Shown: positions 45,112 through 54,915, counted from the stretch's first letter. The stretch: DNA of 64,000 nucleotides from Peptostreptococcus canis (GCF_014229965.1 NZ_JABGBW010000002.1:239587-303586); one strand, 5' to 3'. Notes: a model not told the origin generated them from the letters alone. Made by a program: numbers and translations.

Positions 45112-46878
45112 TTATTTTTTATTTTTTAAAAATACCATTAATATATCATCTTTCTTTTCTTTATTATATATGAATTTATCTACCAATTCCTTAATATTCT
45201 TCAAAAGTTCATCTTTGTCTTTTTTATAATTTTCAATTAAGAATTGTTCTAATCTTTTCTCACCGAATTCTTCCCCTTTTTCATTTTGCATTTCTAATAT
45301 TCCGTCCGTATAAAAACACATATCACTTATATTATTTCCATCTATTTCAATGTTATAATAAGTAGAATGCTCTACAATTCCTATTGGTAATCCTCTTTTT
45401 TGTTCCTGATCATGATTTATAGTTCCATCTGCATAAGTTATAAACGGAAAATAGTGACCCGCACTGGAAATATTCATCTTGAAATTTCTCTTTGAAAAAA
45501 CTCCTACAATTGCAGTGGCATAAATTCCCATTTCATCAAATTCATCAAATAAATGATCATTCATCTTACTCAATATTTCCTTTGGAGAATCTGAATATTG
45601 AACTAATATATCAAAAGCTCCTTTTATCATTGCTACAATATAGTTCGAAGCTACACCATGCCCCATTACATCTGCTACTATAAAAGATATTCTATCTTCC
45701 AATTCTATTGCGTGATAAAAATCGCCTCCTACAATTTTTGCCGGCTCATGATAAAAAAACATTTCCTTTTTATTAAAAGTCTGTATGTTACTACTATCCA
45801 TTATAAGTCTTTGCTGTTTTCTTAAAATAGATAAATCATTCTCTATATCCTTGTGCTTTTCTTCAATTATAGAAAACTCATATGTATGTATGCCCATAGA
45901 TATTTGTTTTATCAAAATTGATAATGAATTTGCATCATCATTTGAGTATTCTTTATCACCTGCACATAAGACCAGCAGTTTTGTTGAAGAATCGATTATA
46001 ATCCTATGATATATATAACTACTAATATATGTATCATCTTTCAACGTCATATTTATGTTGTTATTTATACCATTAGAATCTTTTGAATTAATAATACCGT
46101 TTAATATAAGTTCGAATTCTTCTGTAAAATCAAAAGATACATCAGATTTAGTCTTTATATCGAATCCACCATCTGTATTTTTTTCATACAATATAATTAT
46201 TGAGTATTTACTGTGAAGCGTATCCCTTAAGACAGATGTCATCTTACTTAAATAATAATTCAAATCTTTTAATGAGTACATTTGTATAGATGCTTTATTA
46301 ATATTATTTATTGAACTCCTTAATTTCCTAACTAAATTGTTAATCCCCTGATTTTTCTCAGTAATAGATATTGATAAAGTCATTAAGGAAGCAACTTGTG
46401 ATATAAAATCTATATCACTTTGTTCCAGTTTCTCATCTTTTTTAGTATAACAAGTCATAAAACCAACTGTTTTATTTTCCAACACAAAAGGAAAAACTGC
46501 TCTTCCGACATATTTTTCTTTTAGAGCCATTTCCTCCTCTCCTTTGGCTCTTTCATCTTCAAAAATATTATCTATAATAATCTGTTTTTTCTCTCTTACT
46601 GCATCATGTATATATTGAGGATACACACTAAAATCAATTTTTGAACCATGTGGTTCATTTTGAGGAAATAAACTGGGAATATGATCCAACGTCGCAGAAC
46701 ATACTAAATGCGCGTATCTAAAATCATCTCCATAAAAAAGATTTACACACGCTTTAGTTGGGTGAACAACTCCAAGCATCTTATTAATTATCAGATCTTT
46801 GATTTCATAAAAGTTATCTGATTCTGTGACAATCTTAGATATTTCGACAAGGTTTTTCATTTTATCTATATACTTCAT
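45112..46878 (-). CDS. GAF-domain SpoIIE/RsbU-type protein phosphatase
   Basis: About 588 residues. The N-terminal GAF-like sensor domain covers about 1-180, followed by a second less clear sensory region (about 200-335) and a linker helix. The C-terminal PP2C-type SpoIIE domain is about 390-585, with VGGDFYHAIELEDRISFIVA, DVMGHGVASNYIVAMIKGAF and CFYTDGILEMQN. Such enzymes dephosphorylate anti-anti-sigma factors in partner-switching. No anti-anti-sigma or kinase gene is adjacent, so the target is unknown. No membrane spans are visible. ATG 46878 follows AAGGGGGGCAGT; the longer frame lacks support. Confidence 0.9.
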   Translation of the reverse strand: MKYIDKMKNLVEISKIVTESDNFYEIKDLIINKMLGVVHPTKACVNLFYGDDFRYAHLVCSATLDHIPSLFPQNEPHGSKIDFSVYPQYIHDAVREKKQIIIDNIFEDERAKGEEEMALKEKYVGRAVFPFVLENKTVGFMTCYTKKDEKLEQSDIDFISQVASLMTLSISITEKNQGINNLVRKLRSSINNINKASIQMYSLKDLNYYLSKMTSVLRDTLHSKYSIIILYEKNTDGGFDIKTKSDVSFDFTEEFELILNGIINSKDSNGINNNINMTLKDDTYISSYIYHRIIIDSSTKLLVLCAGDKEYSNDDANSLSILIKQISMGIHTYEFSIIEEKHKDIENDLSILRKQQRLIMDSSNIQTFNKKEMFFYHEPAKIVGGDFYHAIELEDRISFIVADVMGHGVASNYIVAMIKGAFDILVQYSDSPKEILSKMNDHLFDEFDEMGIYATAIVGVFSKRNFKMNISSAGHYFPFITYADGTINHDQEQKRGLPIGIVEHSTYYNIEIDGNNISDMCFYTDGILEMQNEKGEEFGEKRLEQFLIENYKKDKDELLKNIKELVDKFIYNKEKKDDILMVFLKNKK

Positions 46879-47093
46879 ACTGCCCCCCTTAATAGATAAT
46901 ATAAACACATACTTACGGTCTATTATCAAATTAATTAATTTATTTACTATATTATACTATGTAATCAATTTTTTTACATCAAAAATAGAAAAGTTCGTTA
47001 AATTACAATTTACAGTATTTTTAGAATTTTTAATATATTATTATGGATTTTTTTCTGTATTTATAGTATGATAGATTTGAAGGGGTGATTCTT

Positions 47094-47561
47094 ATGCAAT
47101 TTTTGCAACTAGATTTAAATACACGATATAGAATCTATGCCCAAACAAAGAAAGTATTGAGAAAATATCAAAAAGGAATTATTTCAGGAAAATTAACTTC
47201 AAATCAATTCGTTGAAAATATGTTAAAAGATAAGTCACTTGTAGCAATTTTAGATAATTGTGGTATTTGTGTTAGTGATTTCAGAGACAGCTACAAAAAT
47301 TATGTCGAAACACTTATAGAAATACAAAATAACAGTTTATCAAGTCATAAAAATAAATATACAGGTTATTATTCTGATAAAGCACCATGTTCGAGTATCT
47401 TCAGATTAAATGAAGTTCTATCATCAAGCGGATATATACTGGAAATTCCTACTCAATACTTAACCGAATGGGATATAGACTGTATAGTTAAGTATATCAA
47501 TACCGGTATCATTGACTTAGGAAATGAGAAAATTTTTAATTATGTTACAAAACCTATCTAG
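47094..47561 (+). CDS. Hypothetical protein, 155 residues
   Basis: I do not recognise this protein. It begins at ATG 47094, well placed after GAAGGGGTGATTCTT; a GTG at 47085 lies in that Shine-Dalgarno. The first half is basic and helical (LNTRYRIYAQTKKVLRKYQK). It contains three cysteines (about 56, 59 and 99), no signal peptide and no membrane span, so it should be cytoplasmic. It is monocistronic, divergent from the SpoIIE-type phosphatase and followed by a long imperfect hairpin. The strong start signals and codon use argue for a real gene. Confidence 0.7.
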   Translation: MQFLQLDLNTRYRIYAQTKKVLRKYQKGIISGKLTSNQFVENMLKDKSLVAILDNCGICVSDFRDSYKNYVETLIEIQNNSLSSHKNKYTGYYSDKAPCSSIFRLNEVLSSSGYILEIPTQYLTEWDIDCIVKYINTGIIDLGNEKIFNYVTKPI

Positions 47562-47606
47562 TTAAGTTATTTTAAACTTATATTATATTTTTATTTAGAT
47601 ATTATT

Positions 47607-47692
47607 AAAGGACCATCACAATAACTGATATAACTTTCTCTAAGCAGAATTTTGAGTACAACTTTAATCAGTTTATTGATTGATAGTCCTTT
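47607..47692. terminator. Long imperfect hairpin between the 155-residue orphan gene and the flavoprotein gene
   Basis: AAAGGAC at 47607-47613 pairs with GTCCTTT at 47686-47692. Pairing continues inward with small bulges (ATCA/TGAT, AATAA/TTATT, TGAT/ATCA) for about 22 positions each side of a loop of some 38 bases. It lies between convergent genes with T-rich flanks, so a bidirectional terminator is the simplest reading. Its length would also fit a small decayed repeat. Confidence 0.6.
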
Positions 47693-47708
47693 TATTATTA
47701 TATTTTCA

Positions 47709-48941
47709 CTATTTAATGGCCGAATTCACTCCCGCCAAATAACCCATTGAAAACGCCATTTGCAAATTGTACCCTCCCGTAAAAGCATCTACATCCACTA
47801 TTTCACCTGCAAAATATAAGCCTTCTATTTTTTTTGACTCCATAGTACTAGGATTTATTTCTTTTACAGAAATACCACCAGATGTCACAATTGCTTCATC
47901 AATAGGTCGTAATTTTTTTATATCAAATACTATATTTTTTATTGTCCTTGTTAAAAATAACCTTTCTTCTTTGGTTACTTGATGTACCGGTTTATTTCTT
48001 TCAATTTGTGATAAATCTAAAATATAATCTATCATATCTCTCGGTATTAAATCTATAAGAGAATCCTCAAATTTTTTGTTGCTATATTTCTTAAAGTCCC
48101 TTTGAATTCTGGAATCTAGTTTTTCAAAAGACAATGCAGGCTTCAAGTCTAATACTATTTCATAATTGTTTTCTTTAAAATCTTCTATAAAGCAACTGGC
48201 TGACTTAATTACGGGCCCATCTATACCATATCTTCTAAATTCTAATTCACCAAAATCATCGTATATTTTTTTACCATTTGATTTTAATACAATAGATATA
48301 TTTCTTAGATTAAGCCCTACCATACTATTATATGGAATTGGTGATGTTTCCATTCCTATTAAGGCCGGCTTTATCCTAGTAATACTATGCCCCAACTCTT
48401 TGGCCAAAGTATATCCATCTCCTGTGGAACCGGTTAATGGATAACTTAATCCACCTGTAGCTAATATAACGGCATCCGCATATATTTTTTCACCATTACT
48501 TAAACTTATACCCGTTATTTTATTTGATTTATGTTCAATCTTTTTTACAGCCTTATTAAATACTATGTTTATATTATCATCGTCTACCATCTTTTCCAAA
48601 GTCTTTACAACATCCAATGCTTTATCACTCTTCGGAAAGACTCTATTACCTCTTTCTATCTTTATCTTAAGCCCATATTTACTAAGATCCGATATTAAAT
48701 TTTCATTTGTGTAGGAATAAAGAGAACTATACATAAAATTTCCATTTCTATATATATTGGAAATTAATGCTTCAATATCAGATGCATTGGTAATATTGCA
48801 CCTACCCTTTCCAGTAATTCTCAGTTTTTTACCTAATATATTATTTTTTTCCAATATTGTCACTTTGCCGCCTTGCTTAGCCGCATAGTGCGCTGCAAGA
48901 AGCCCTGAAGGTCCCGCACCTATTACTACTATATGTTTCAT
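47709..48941 (-). CDS. HI0933/BaiN-type FAD-dependent oxidoreductase
   Basis: Flavoprotein of about 410 residues from the HI0933/YhiN family. The N-terminal FAD-binding motif is IVVIGAGPSGLLAAHYAAKQ (about 3-22). The family block GKKLRITGKGRCNITNA follows, with ILATGGLSYPLTGSTGDGY in the middle and FAGEIVDVDAFTGGYNLQMA near the C-terminus. The physiological substrate is generally unknown; BaiN in bile-acid-converting clostridia is one studied relative. The start at 48941 (MKHIVVIGAGPSG) is the family N-terminus. It follows the HAD gene by 49 bases. Confidence 0.9.
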   Translation of the reverse strand: MKHIVVIGAGPSGLLAAHYAAKQGGKVTILEKNNILGKKLRITGKGRCNITNASDIEALISNIYRNGNFMYSSLYSYTNENLISDLSKYGLKIKIERGNRVFPKSDKALDVVKTLEKMVDDDNINIVFNKAVKKIEHKSNKITGISLSNGEKIYADAVILATGGLSYPLTGSTGDGYTLAKELGHSITRIKPALIGMETSPIPYNSMVGLNLRNISIVLKSNGKKIYDDFGELEFRRYGIDGPVIKSASCFIEDFKENNYEIVLDLKPALSFEKLDSRIQRDFKKYSNKKFEDSLIDLIPRDMIDYILDLSQIERNKPVHQVTKEERLFLTRTIKNIVFDIKKLRPIDEAIVTSGGISVKEINPSTMESKKIEGLYFAGEIVDVDAFTGGYNLQMAFSMGYLAGVNSAIK

Positions 48942-48990
48942 TATGATATATACCTTATCCATATTTAATAATAAAAATATTATTTTTTCA

Positions 48991-49776
48991 TTAATCTATC
49001 CATCCAAAATATTTACAGGCAAATTCTATTCCATCATCATCAGCATCCTTAGTAACAAAATCAGCAATTTCTTTTAATTGTTGAACTGAATTTCCCATTG
49101 CTATTTTGGTCCATTCCGGTCTAAACATTTTTATATCATTTGTATTATCACCAAAAACTACCACATCTTTATCATTTATATTCATTATATCCATTATTTT
49201 TTTTATTCCAACAGATTTATCATCAGCTTCTATTATAATATAATCGGAATGGTATCTCGTATATGTTGTATTTTCAAGTGATTTTATAGTTTTTTCTGTT
49301 TCAATATCAATAAAAACAAAACCTTTAAATATATTCTTTTCTTTTTCTATATCTAGATCTTCTTTTATAATAGTCTGCATATAATTTTTAAATTTGATTA
49401 CGTCTTTCATTGCATTATGAAATCTATCATCTTTCATATACCATTTTCTTTCATTTTTGATACAAACAGACCATGGTATATTTTTCTCATCTAATTCTTT
49501 AGTTAAAGTTAACATCATAGAATGATCTAAGGGTTCAATATTTGGGTTCCCATCAATTACAATTCCCTTACCACCGTCTGTAACCATATTTTCAATACCA
49601 AATTGTTCGCAAAATTCAGTGGTCATTACATACATTCTTCCAGTTGCTATACTTACAAAATGTCCATTTTCTTTCAATTTGTTTAATGTCCTTTTTGTAG
49701 ATTCCGGAACTCTTCTAGGTATATCAACAGCAATAGTTCCATCTATATCAAAGAAAAAAAATTTTTTATCGCTCAT
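48991..49776 (-). CDS. Cof-type HAD hydrolase
   Basis: HAD superfamily phosphatase of 261 residues with a type IIB cap. Motif I is FFFDIDGTIAVDIPRR (nucleophile Asp about 9), motif II SIATGRMYV, the motif III lysine is near SVGIKKIMDIMN, and motif IV is VVFGDNTNDIKMF. Such enzymes dephosphorylate sugar phosphates, flavin or other small metabolites; the substrate is not predictable. It lies 29 bases after hpt and ahead of the BaiN-type flavoprotein, probably in one transcript. Confidence 0.88.
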   Translation of the reverse strand: MSDKKFFFFDIDGTIAVDIPRRVPESTKRTLNKLKENGHFVSIATGRMYVMTTEFCEQFGIENMVTDGGKGIVIDGNPNIEPLDHSMMLTLTKELDEKNIPWSVCIKNERKWYMKDDRFHNAMKDVIKFKNYMQTIIKEDLDIEKEKNIFKGFVFIDIETEKTIKSLENTTYTRYHSDYIIIEADDKSVGIKKIMDIMNINDKDVVVFGDNTNDIKMFRPEWTKIAMGNSVQQLKEIADFVTKDADDDGIEFACKYFGWID

Positions 49777-49805
49777 TTTTGCCTCTTAATTTAAAATATT
49801 AATAC

Positions 49806-50330
49806 TTACTCAGACTCTACGATTGCAATATATGGAAGATTTCTGTATTTTTCAGCATAGTCGATACCATAACCAACTATAAACTTATCCTCTATTTCAT
49901 ATCCTACATAATCTACTTTTATATCGACTTTTCTTCTATCAGGTTTATCTAATAAAGTACAAAGTTTTAGAGATTTCGGATTTCTTGTCATCAATGTATC
50001 ATATAAATTTCTTAATGTGGCTCCTGAATCTATTATATCTTCAACTATTAATACATTTTTCCCTTCAATATCAACATCTAAATCTTTCAAAATTTTAACA
50101 GTACCTGAAGACTCCGTTCCACTTCCATAACTTGATACACTCATAAAATCAATGTTAACATCCAAATTTATTTTTCTCATCAAATCTGCAACAAAAACAC
50201 TTGCACCTTTTAATATTCCAACTAATAAAATATCTTGTCCTTCATAATCTGCCTGTATTTTTTTCGCTAACTCTTCTACTTTTGACGCTATTTCTTCTTC
50301 ACTTAACAAAACATCTGCTAATTTATACAT
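49806..50330 (-). CDS. hpt: Hypoxanthine phosphoribosyltransferase
   Basis: Salvages hypoxanthine (and often guanine) with PRPP to IMP (GMP). About 174 residues. The PRPP motif is VLIVEDIIDSGATLRNL (about 95-111). Other conserved blocks are LLVGILKGASVFVADLMRKI, SVSSYGSGTESSG and VGYGIDYAEKYRNLPYI. The start at 50330 is set by homology (YKLADVLLSEEEI). GGAGG lies 14 bases upstream, a longer spacing than elsewhere in the window. The frame continues upstream but carries no better start. Confidence 0.94.
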   Translation of the reverse strand: MYKLADVLLSEEEIASKVEELAKKIQADYEGQDILLVGILKGASVFVADLMRKINLDVNIDFMSVSSYGSGTESSGTVKILKDLDVDIEGKNVLIVEDIIDSGATLRNLYDTLMTRNPKSLKLCTLLDKPDRRKVDIKVDYVGYEIEDKFIVGYGIDYAEKYRNLPYIAIVESE

Positions 50331-50490
50331 ATTATCTAAATTTACCTCCGTAAAAATTAAAAGCTTAAAACTATAAATATAAGATATTAATTTTAGAATA
50401 AATACCTTTATATATTTCAATATAAAGATATCTATTGTTTAATACTTCAAGTTATTAACCTATAGACAAATTTACCATATATTATATTAT

Positions 50491-51495
50491 TTATAATAAA
50501 TGTATACCAGCCTTTGAACACTCTTTTATCATTCCTTTAGGCCATATTCCAACTTGAACTTCTCCAATATGTGCTTTTCTTAAAAAAAACATACAAATTC
50601 TAGATTGTCCTATTCCACCCCCAATTGTATATGGAAGTTCTCCACTTAACAATTCTCTATGATAATCTAAATTTTTTCTATCTTCAGCACCAGCTATTCT
50701 TAATTGTCTATCTAATGTCTCTTCATCCACTCTTATACCCATTGAAGATAATTCAATAACATCATCTAATACCGGATTATAAAATAATAAATCACCATTT
50801 AAATCCCAATCATCGTAATCCGGCGATCTACCATCGTGCTTTTCTCCAGAATCCAGTGTTTTACCTATTCCAGTCAAAAACACTGCCTTATGTCTTAATA
50901 CAATTTCTCTCTCTCTCTGTTTTGGAGTTAAACTTGGAAATTCATCTTCAAGTTCCTGAGTTGACACAAAAGTTATCTTTTCTGGAAGAAGTGGCTCAAA
51001 TTTGGGATATAAACTCATAATATATTCATCTGTTCTTTTAAATACATCAAAAATCTTATTTACTATCCATACCAGTTTTTCATATGTCCTATCTTCTCTG
51101 GATATATTAAATTCCCAATCCCATTGATCCACATATAAAGAATGGAGATTATCCAACTCTTCATCTTTTCTAATTGCATTCATATCTGTATATATCCCCT
51201 CATTTATAGGAATATTATATTTTTTAATAGCTATTCTCTTCCATTTCGCTAATGATTGAACTATTTCAGCCTTCTTATTCATAAATGGAACATTAAAACT
51301 AACTGGAGACTCAATCCCATTAAGATTATCGTTTGTTCCTGTTTCAGGAAGAACAAATAAAGGTGATGAAACTCTAAGTAAGTTAATCTCCTTGCTCAAT
51401 TCTGTTTGAAAAAAATCTTTCAACTTTTTAATTGCTTTTTGTGTTTCTAATATATCAAGTTCACTCTTATAATTTTTAGGTATTGTCATTACCAT
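50491..51495 (-). CDS. asnA: Aspartate--ammonia ligase AsnA
   Basis: Ammonia-dependent asparagine synthetase related to class II aminoacyl-tRNA synthetases; makes L-Asn from L-Asp, NH3 and ATP. The 334 residues are standard. It has SPLFVLPETGTNDNLNGIES, the block DMNAIRKDEELDNLHSLYVD, DYDDWDLNGDLLFYNPVLD and the class II motif 3-like YTIGGGIGQSRICMFFLRK. The ATG at 51495 follows GGAGAAAAAAGG; an ATG at 51489 would do equally well. It has its own strong promoter. A free-ammonia enzyme fits an amino-acid fermenter. Confidence 0.96.
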   Translation of the reverse strand: MVMTIPKNYKSELDILETQKAIKKLKDFFQTELSKEINLLRVSSPLFVLPETGTNDNLNGIESPVSFNVPFMNKKAEIVQSLAKWKRIAIKKYNIPINEGIYTDMNAIRKDEELDNLHSLYVDQWDWEFNISREDRTYEKLVWIVNKIFDVFKRTDEYIMSLYPKFEPLLPEKITFVSTQELEDEFPSLTPKQREREIVLRHKAVFLTGIGKTLDSGEKHDGRSPDYDDWDLNGDLLFYNPVLDDVIELSSMGIRVDEETLDRQLRIAGAEDRKNLDYHRELLSGELPYTIGGGIGQSRICMFFLRKAHIGEVQVGIWPKGMIKECSKAGIHLL

Positions 51496-51529
51496 CCTTT
51501 TTTCTCCTACTCTTAAAAATATAACAATT

Positions 51530-51558
51530 ATTATAGTTTAATTATTTGAATTAGTCAA
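51530..51558 (-). promoter_or_regulatory. asnA promoter
   Basis: Minus strand TTGACT (51558-51553), 17-base spacer, TATAAT (51535-51530), directly after the stop codon of the upstream lipoprotein gene and 35 bases before the asnA start. Confidence 0.75.
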
Positions 51559-51560
51559 AT

Positions 51561-52745
51561 CTAATATACTATTTGATCTGGTTCAATATATTTAAAATTA
51601 CCTATTTTATTATTCTTATTAATAAATGCAGCTTCTATATTACACCTTACTTTTGACACCTTCTCTAAAAAGTAAGAATTATAAGCCGTTTTTATTTTGG
51701 CATCTTTTGCATTTAAATTTATTCCCAATTCCGTAGCATATCTAATTACAAATGAATCTGCATTCGCTGAAACTGATCCAATTCTTTTCTCAAATCCATT
51801 TTTACTCATATATCCAATAATTTCAGAATTCATCCAATAATAGTTTTCGGAATATCTGGTAATATAATTTAGTTCATAAAAATCCATCATTTCCTTTGTA
51901 ATATTTGGTTTTGAAAATTCAGATACAATAAACTTTTTACTAAAAATTTTACTTAATAAAACTTTATCTAAATTACTGTCAAATGTATAGATATTAATAT
52001 CATTTCCATACATTCTTATCAATTCATCTATTTTATTTGATAAAAAAGACTTTTTCTGGACTTCATTGACATCGTTTGGAATAGAAATTTCTATCGTACT
52101 CAGATTCATATTTTTAGTATATTTTTTAATTTCACCATATAAATTCATTTTTTCATCATTATTTCTATCTTCATTAGAAATAAAAGTTACAAACTTCTCT
52201 GCTCCTAAAACCTTAGACATTTCAACTATTTTTTTAGCTCTATTGGAGTATCTTGGTTTAAAATTTAAATCGAAAGTACGGATTAAATCTTCCTCATTTT
52301 CTGCCAAATTAGCGCTTATGGTAATTATGTCCTTTCTTTCTTTTTTTATCCTTTCAGCATATTTTAATAATCCTTTTTTATTTGCCGAAAAAATAGCCAC
52401 ATTAATACTCTTATCCTTCAATAACTTTTCAAATATCTTACCAGTTTCTGATTTATTATTTTCAAAATTCTTCGGTAAAATAAATAATTCGATCTCAGTA
52501 TTTGTATTTTTATCATTTTTAGCCATATATTCTTTTTCTCTATATATTGACAAAGCTGATTTATATGCAATATCGTTCTCAGATTCAGGTTGAACTACAA
52601 TAGCTACTTTTGTAGGTATATCACGATTTGAATCGACGGTCTCTATAGTTGTTTTACTATTTTTTTTAGAGCAACCTACTAATACTGTGATCAAGATAAA
52701 AACGGTAATTATATGAATAAACAATTTCTTATTGATACATTTCAT
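51561..52745 (-). CDS. DUF3798-type lipoprotein, copy 2
   Basis: Exported lipoprotein of 394 residues. The signal peptide LFIHIITVFILITVLVGC ends in a lipobox with Cys25, followed by Ser-Lys-Lys-Asn. The mature part has the two-lobed periplasmic-binding look (KVAIVVQPESENDIAYKSAL, TISANLAENEEDLIRTFDLN) of the DUF3798 family, related to solute-binding proteins. The ligand is unknown and no permease or ATPase gene is adjacent. It starts 9 bases after a paralogous gene with the same layout. Lgt is encoded in the same window. Confidence 0.8.
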   Translation of the reverse strand: MKCINKKLFIHIITVFILITVLVGCSKKNSKTTIETVDSNRDIPTKVAIVVQPESENDIAYKSALSIYREKEYMAKNDKNTNTEIELFILPKNFENNKSETGKIFEKLLKDKSINVAIFSANKKGLLKYAERIKKERKDIITISANLAENEEDLIRTFDLNFKPRYSNRAKKIVEMSKVLGAEKFVTFISNEDRNNDEKMNLYGEIKKYTKNMNLSTIEISIPNDVNEVQKKSFLSNKIDELIRMYGNDINIYTFDSNLDKVLLSKIFSKKFIVSEFSKPNITKEMMDFYELNYITRYSENYYWMNSEIIGYMSKNGFEKRIGSVSANADSFVIRYATELGINLNAKDAKIKTAYNSYFLEKVSKVRCNIEAAFINKNNKIGNFKYIEPDQIVY

Positions 52746-52754
52746 TTTATCCTC

Positions 52755-53858
52755 CTAATATATCCTCGGAATTAATTCCAACTCCCTAAAATATCCATAC
52801 GTTGCCCCCATAATCATAGGTTTAATTCTTATTGATAAATTTTGATCAGCTCTATCTATTATGGACTTATCACCAAAACTTTCTTCAATTACAAATCTAT
52901 TCTTGTACATATATTTTGCAACCTCAATAGAAAGCTCTGTAGCAATACTTCTTCTATCTTCTACTACAGCTCCAATTCTATTTTTCAATCCACGCTTTTT
53001 AATCTCAGATTTCAATTTTTTTTCAAAATCTTTTCTTTCCAAATTTTTATATTCTTTTTCCAATCCAAATTTTTTAGCTAACAAAATCCCATCATTTCTG
53101 CTGTTGATATTAGGAATTATAAATCCATTATTAATTCCAGTGTCAAATACCTGCTCCGCTATTTCGCTATTAGCAGCATAGATTGCCGTATCATCCGGAT
53201 TTTTGATATTCATTCTTTTTATTATATCTTCTAACTCATTTTGTTTAAGACCATCTTTTACTTTTATTTTCTCAAAACTCAAACCTTCCTGAGAGCAAAA
53301 GGATTTTGTTTCAGATAAGTCTTCATATAGTCTATCACTATCTAGGTCTTCATGATATAAGTATAAAAACCTTTTAGCACTCATTTCATTTGCTATCATT
53401 GCTGCATTTCGTCCATTTTTATCTCTATTTAACTTAAACCCTACATCTATATTGGTATCTTTTAACAATTCATCATATTGATTTCCATGAAATTCTTCAA
53501 TCTCATTAGCAACAGTAATAACACCTGGTAATTTTTCCTTAACACCATCAAAGACTTTTTTCAATCCGGGATTTTCAGAAGTAATTATCAATACTTTTAC
53601 ATTTTTGTCTATATTATTGATAATACTTTTTATTTCATCTTCATCATATTCTCCTTTTTTTTGAGGCAAATAATTAATAGCGATATCTCTGTCATCAAGA
53701 TATTTTTTATCAATATTTTGATTTTCCGGCATATATATTGTAATTTCCGCTTTGTTTCCACTTATTCCGCTCTTATTTGAAGAATTATCTTTTTTACAGG
53801 CGCTTAAAGATATTACAAAAATAAATGTAATAACTGATAATATTATTTTCTTTTTCAT
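52755..53858 (-). CDS. DUF3798-type lipoprotein, copy 1
   Basis: Lipoprotein of about 367 residues. The signal peptide is KIILSVITFIFVISLSAC with lipobox Cys22. The mature part parallels the next gene: VLIITSENPGLKKVFDGVKE and ITVANEIEEFHGNQYDEL in lobe one, then a block DVGFKLNRDKNGRNAAMIAN and AKRFLYLYHED. ATG 53858 follows GGAGATATTTG. It lies 18 bases after galE and 9 before its paralogue, at the end of the run led by the SPOR protein. The ligand is unknown. Confidence 0.8.
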   Translation of the reverse strand: MKKKIILSVITFIFVISLSACKKDNSSNKSGISGNKAEITIYMPENQNIDKKYLDDRDIAINYLPQKKGEYDEDEIKSIINNIDKNVKVLIITSENPGLKKVFDGVKEKLPGVITVANEIEEFHGNQYDELLKDTNIDVGFKLNRDKNGRNAAMIANEMSAKRFLYLYHEDLDSDRLYEDLSETKSFCSQEGLSFEKIKVKDGLKQNELEDIIKRMNIKNPDDTAIYAANSEIAEQVFDTGINNGFIIPNINSRNDGILLAKKFGLEKEYKNLERKDFEKKLKSEIKKRGLKNRIGAVVEDRRSIATELSIEVAKYMYKNRFVIEESFGDKSIIDRADQNLSIRIKPMIMGATYGYFRELELIPRIY

Positions 53859-53876
53859 CAAATATCTCCTCAAATA

Positions 53877-54902
53877 CTAATCTACAGTATAACCTTTGGG
53901 ATTATTTACCTGCCAATTCCAAGAATCTTTACACATATCATCTATATCATAAATAGCATTCCATCCCAAAATTTGTTTTGCTTTATTTGCATCTGCAAAG
54001 GAAGAGGCAGAGTCTCCATTACGTCTTTCTACAACCTTAAATGGTATTTCCTTTCCACAGGCCTTTGAAAATGCAGAAATTAACTCCATCACACTATATC
54101 CGTTGCCGGTTCCAAGATTGTAATGTTCTACTGAAGTATTTTCTTTTAAAAGTCTTTCAATAGCCTTCACATGACCTCTAGCCAAATCTACAACATGAAT
54201 ATAATCTCTTACACCCGTTCCGTCAATTGTATCATAATCATTTCCAAATACATTTATATTAGGTAATTCTCCTATTGCAACCTTTGTTAAATATGGCATA
54301 ATATTTGCCGGAATACCAACTGTTTCTTCACCTATCAGTCCCGATTTATGAGCTCCAATTGGATTAAAATATCTTAATATAATAGAATTGAATTTGTCAT
54401 CTGAATGACATATATCTTCTATTATCATTTCTCCCATTAGTTTCGTACTTCCATAAGGATTGGTAGAAGTTCTTTCATTTCTTTCATCAACAGGTAACTT
54501 TTCTTTCGGAACATCTCCATATACTGTTGCGGATGAACTAAATACAAAATTATTTATATTATATTTTCTCATCAGTTTTAAGGTATTTATCAGTGAAAAT
54601 AAATTATTATCATAATATTTCAAAGGTTGCTTAACAGAATCACCAACTGCCTTATATGCAGCAAAATCAACCACCACATCAATGGTATTATCAATAAATA
54701 TCTTTTCAAATTCTTCACTTCTAGTATCAACTTCGTAAAATCTAACTTTTTTCGAAGTTATTTTTTCAATTCTTTCTATTACAATTGGATAACTATTTGA
54801 AAAGTTATCTGCAATAATAATATCATATCCATTTTCTAACAATTCCACAGCAGTATGACTACCTATATAACCGGCACCACCTGCCAATAATATACTTCCC
54901 AT
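53877..54902 (-). CDS. galE: UDP-glucose 4-epimerase
   Basis: Extended short-chain dehydrogenase that interconverts UDP-glucose and UDP-galactose (or the N-acetyl forms). The 341 residues carry the NAD motif LLAGGAGYIGSHTAVELL (about 5-22), VVDFAAYKAVGDSVKQPLKY, the catalytic FSSSATVYGD and YGSTK (about 153-157), plus HVVDLARGHVKAI. It is in tight array with a 57-residue gene upstream and two lipoprotein genes downstream. It may supply sugars for surface polymers, but no glycosyltransferases are near. Confidence 0.95.
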   Translation of the reverse strand: MGSILLAGGAGYIGSHTAVELLENGYDIIIADNFSNSYPIVIERIEKITSKKVRFYEVDTRSEEFEKIFIDNTIDVVVDFAAYKAVGDSVKQPLKYYDNNLFSLINTLKLMRKYNINNFVFSSSATVYGDVPKEKLPVDERNERTSTNPYGSTKLMGEMIIEDICHSDDKFNSIILRYFNPIGAHKSGLIGEETVGIPANIMPYLTKVAIGELPNINVFGNDYDTIDGTGVRDYIHVVDLARGHVKAIERLLKENTSVEHYNLGTGNGYSVMELISAFSKACGKEIPFKVVERRNGDSASSFADANKAKQILGWNAIYDIDDMCKDSWNWQVNNPKGYTVD

Positions 54903-54915
54903 TTTTTCACCTTCT

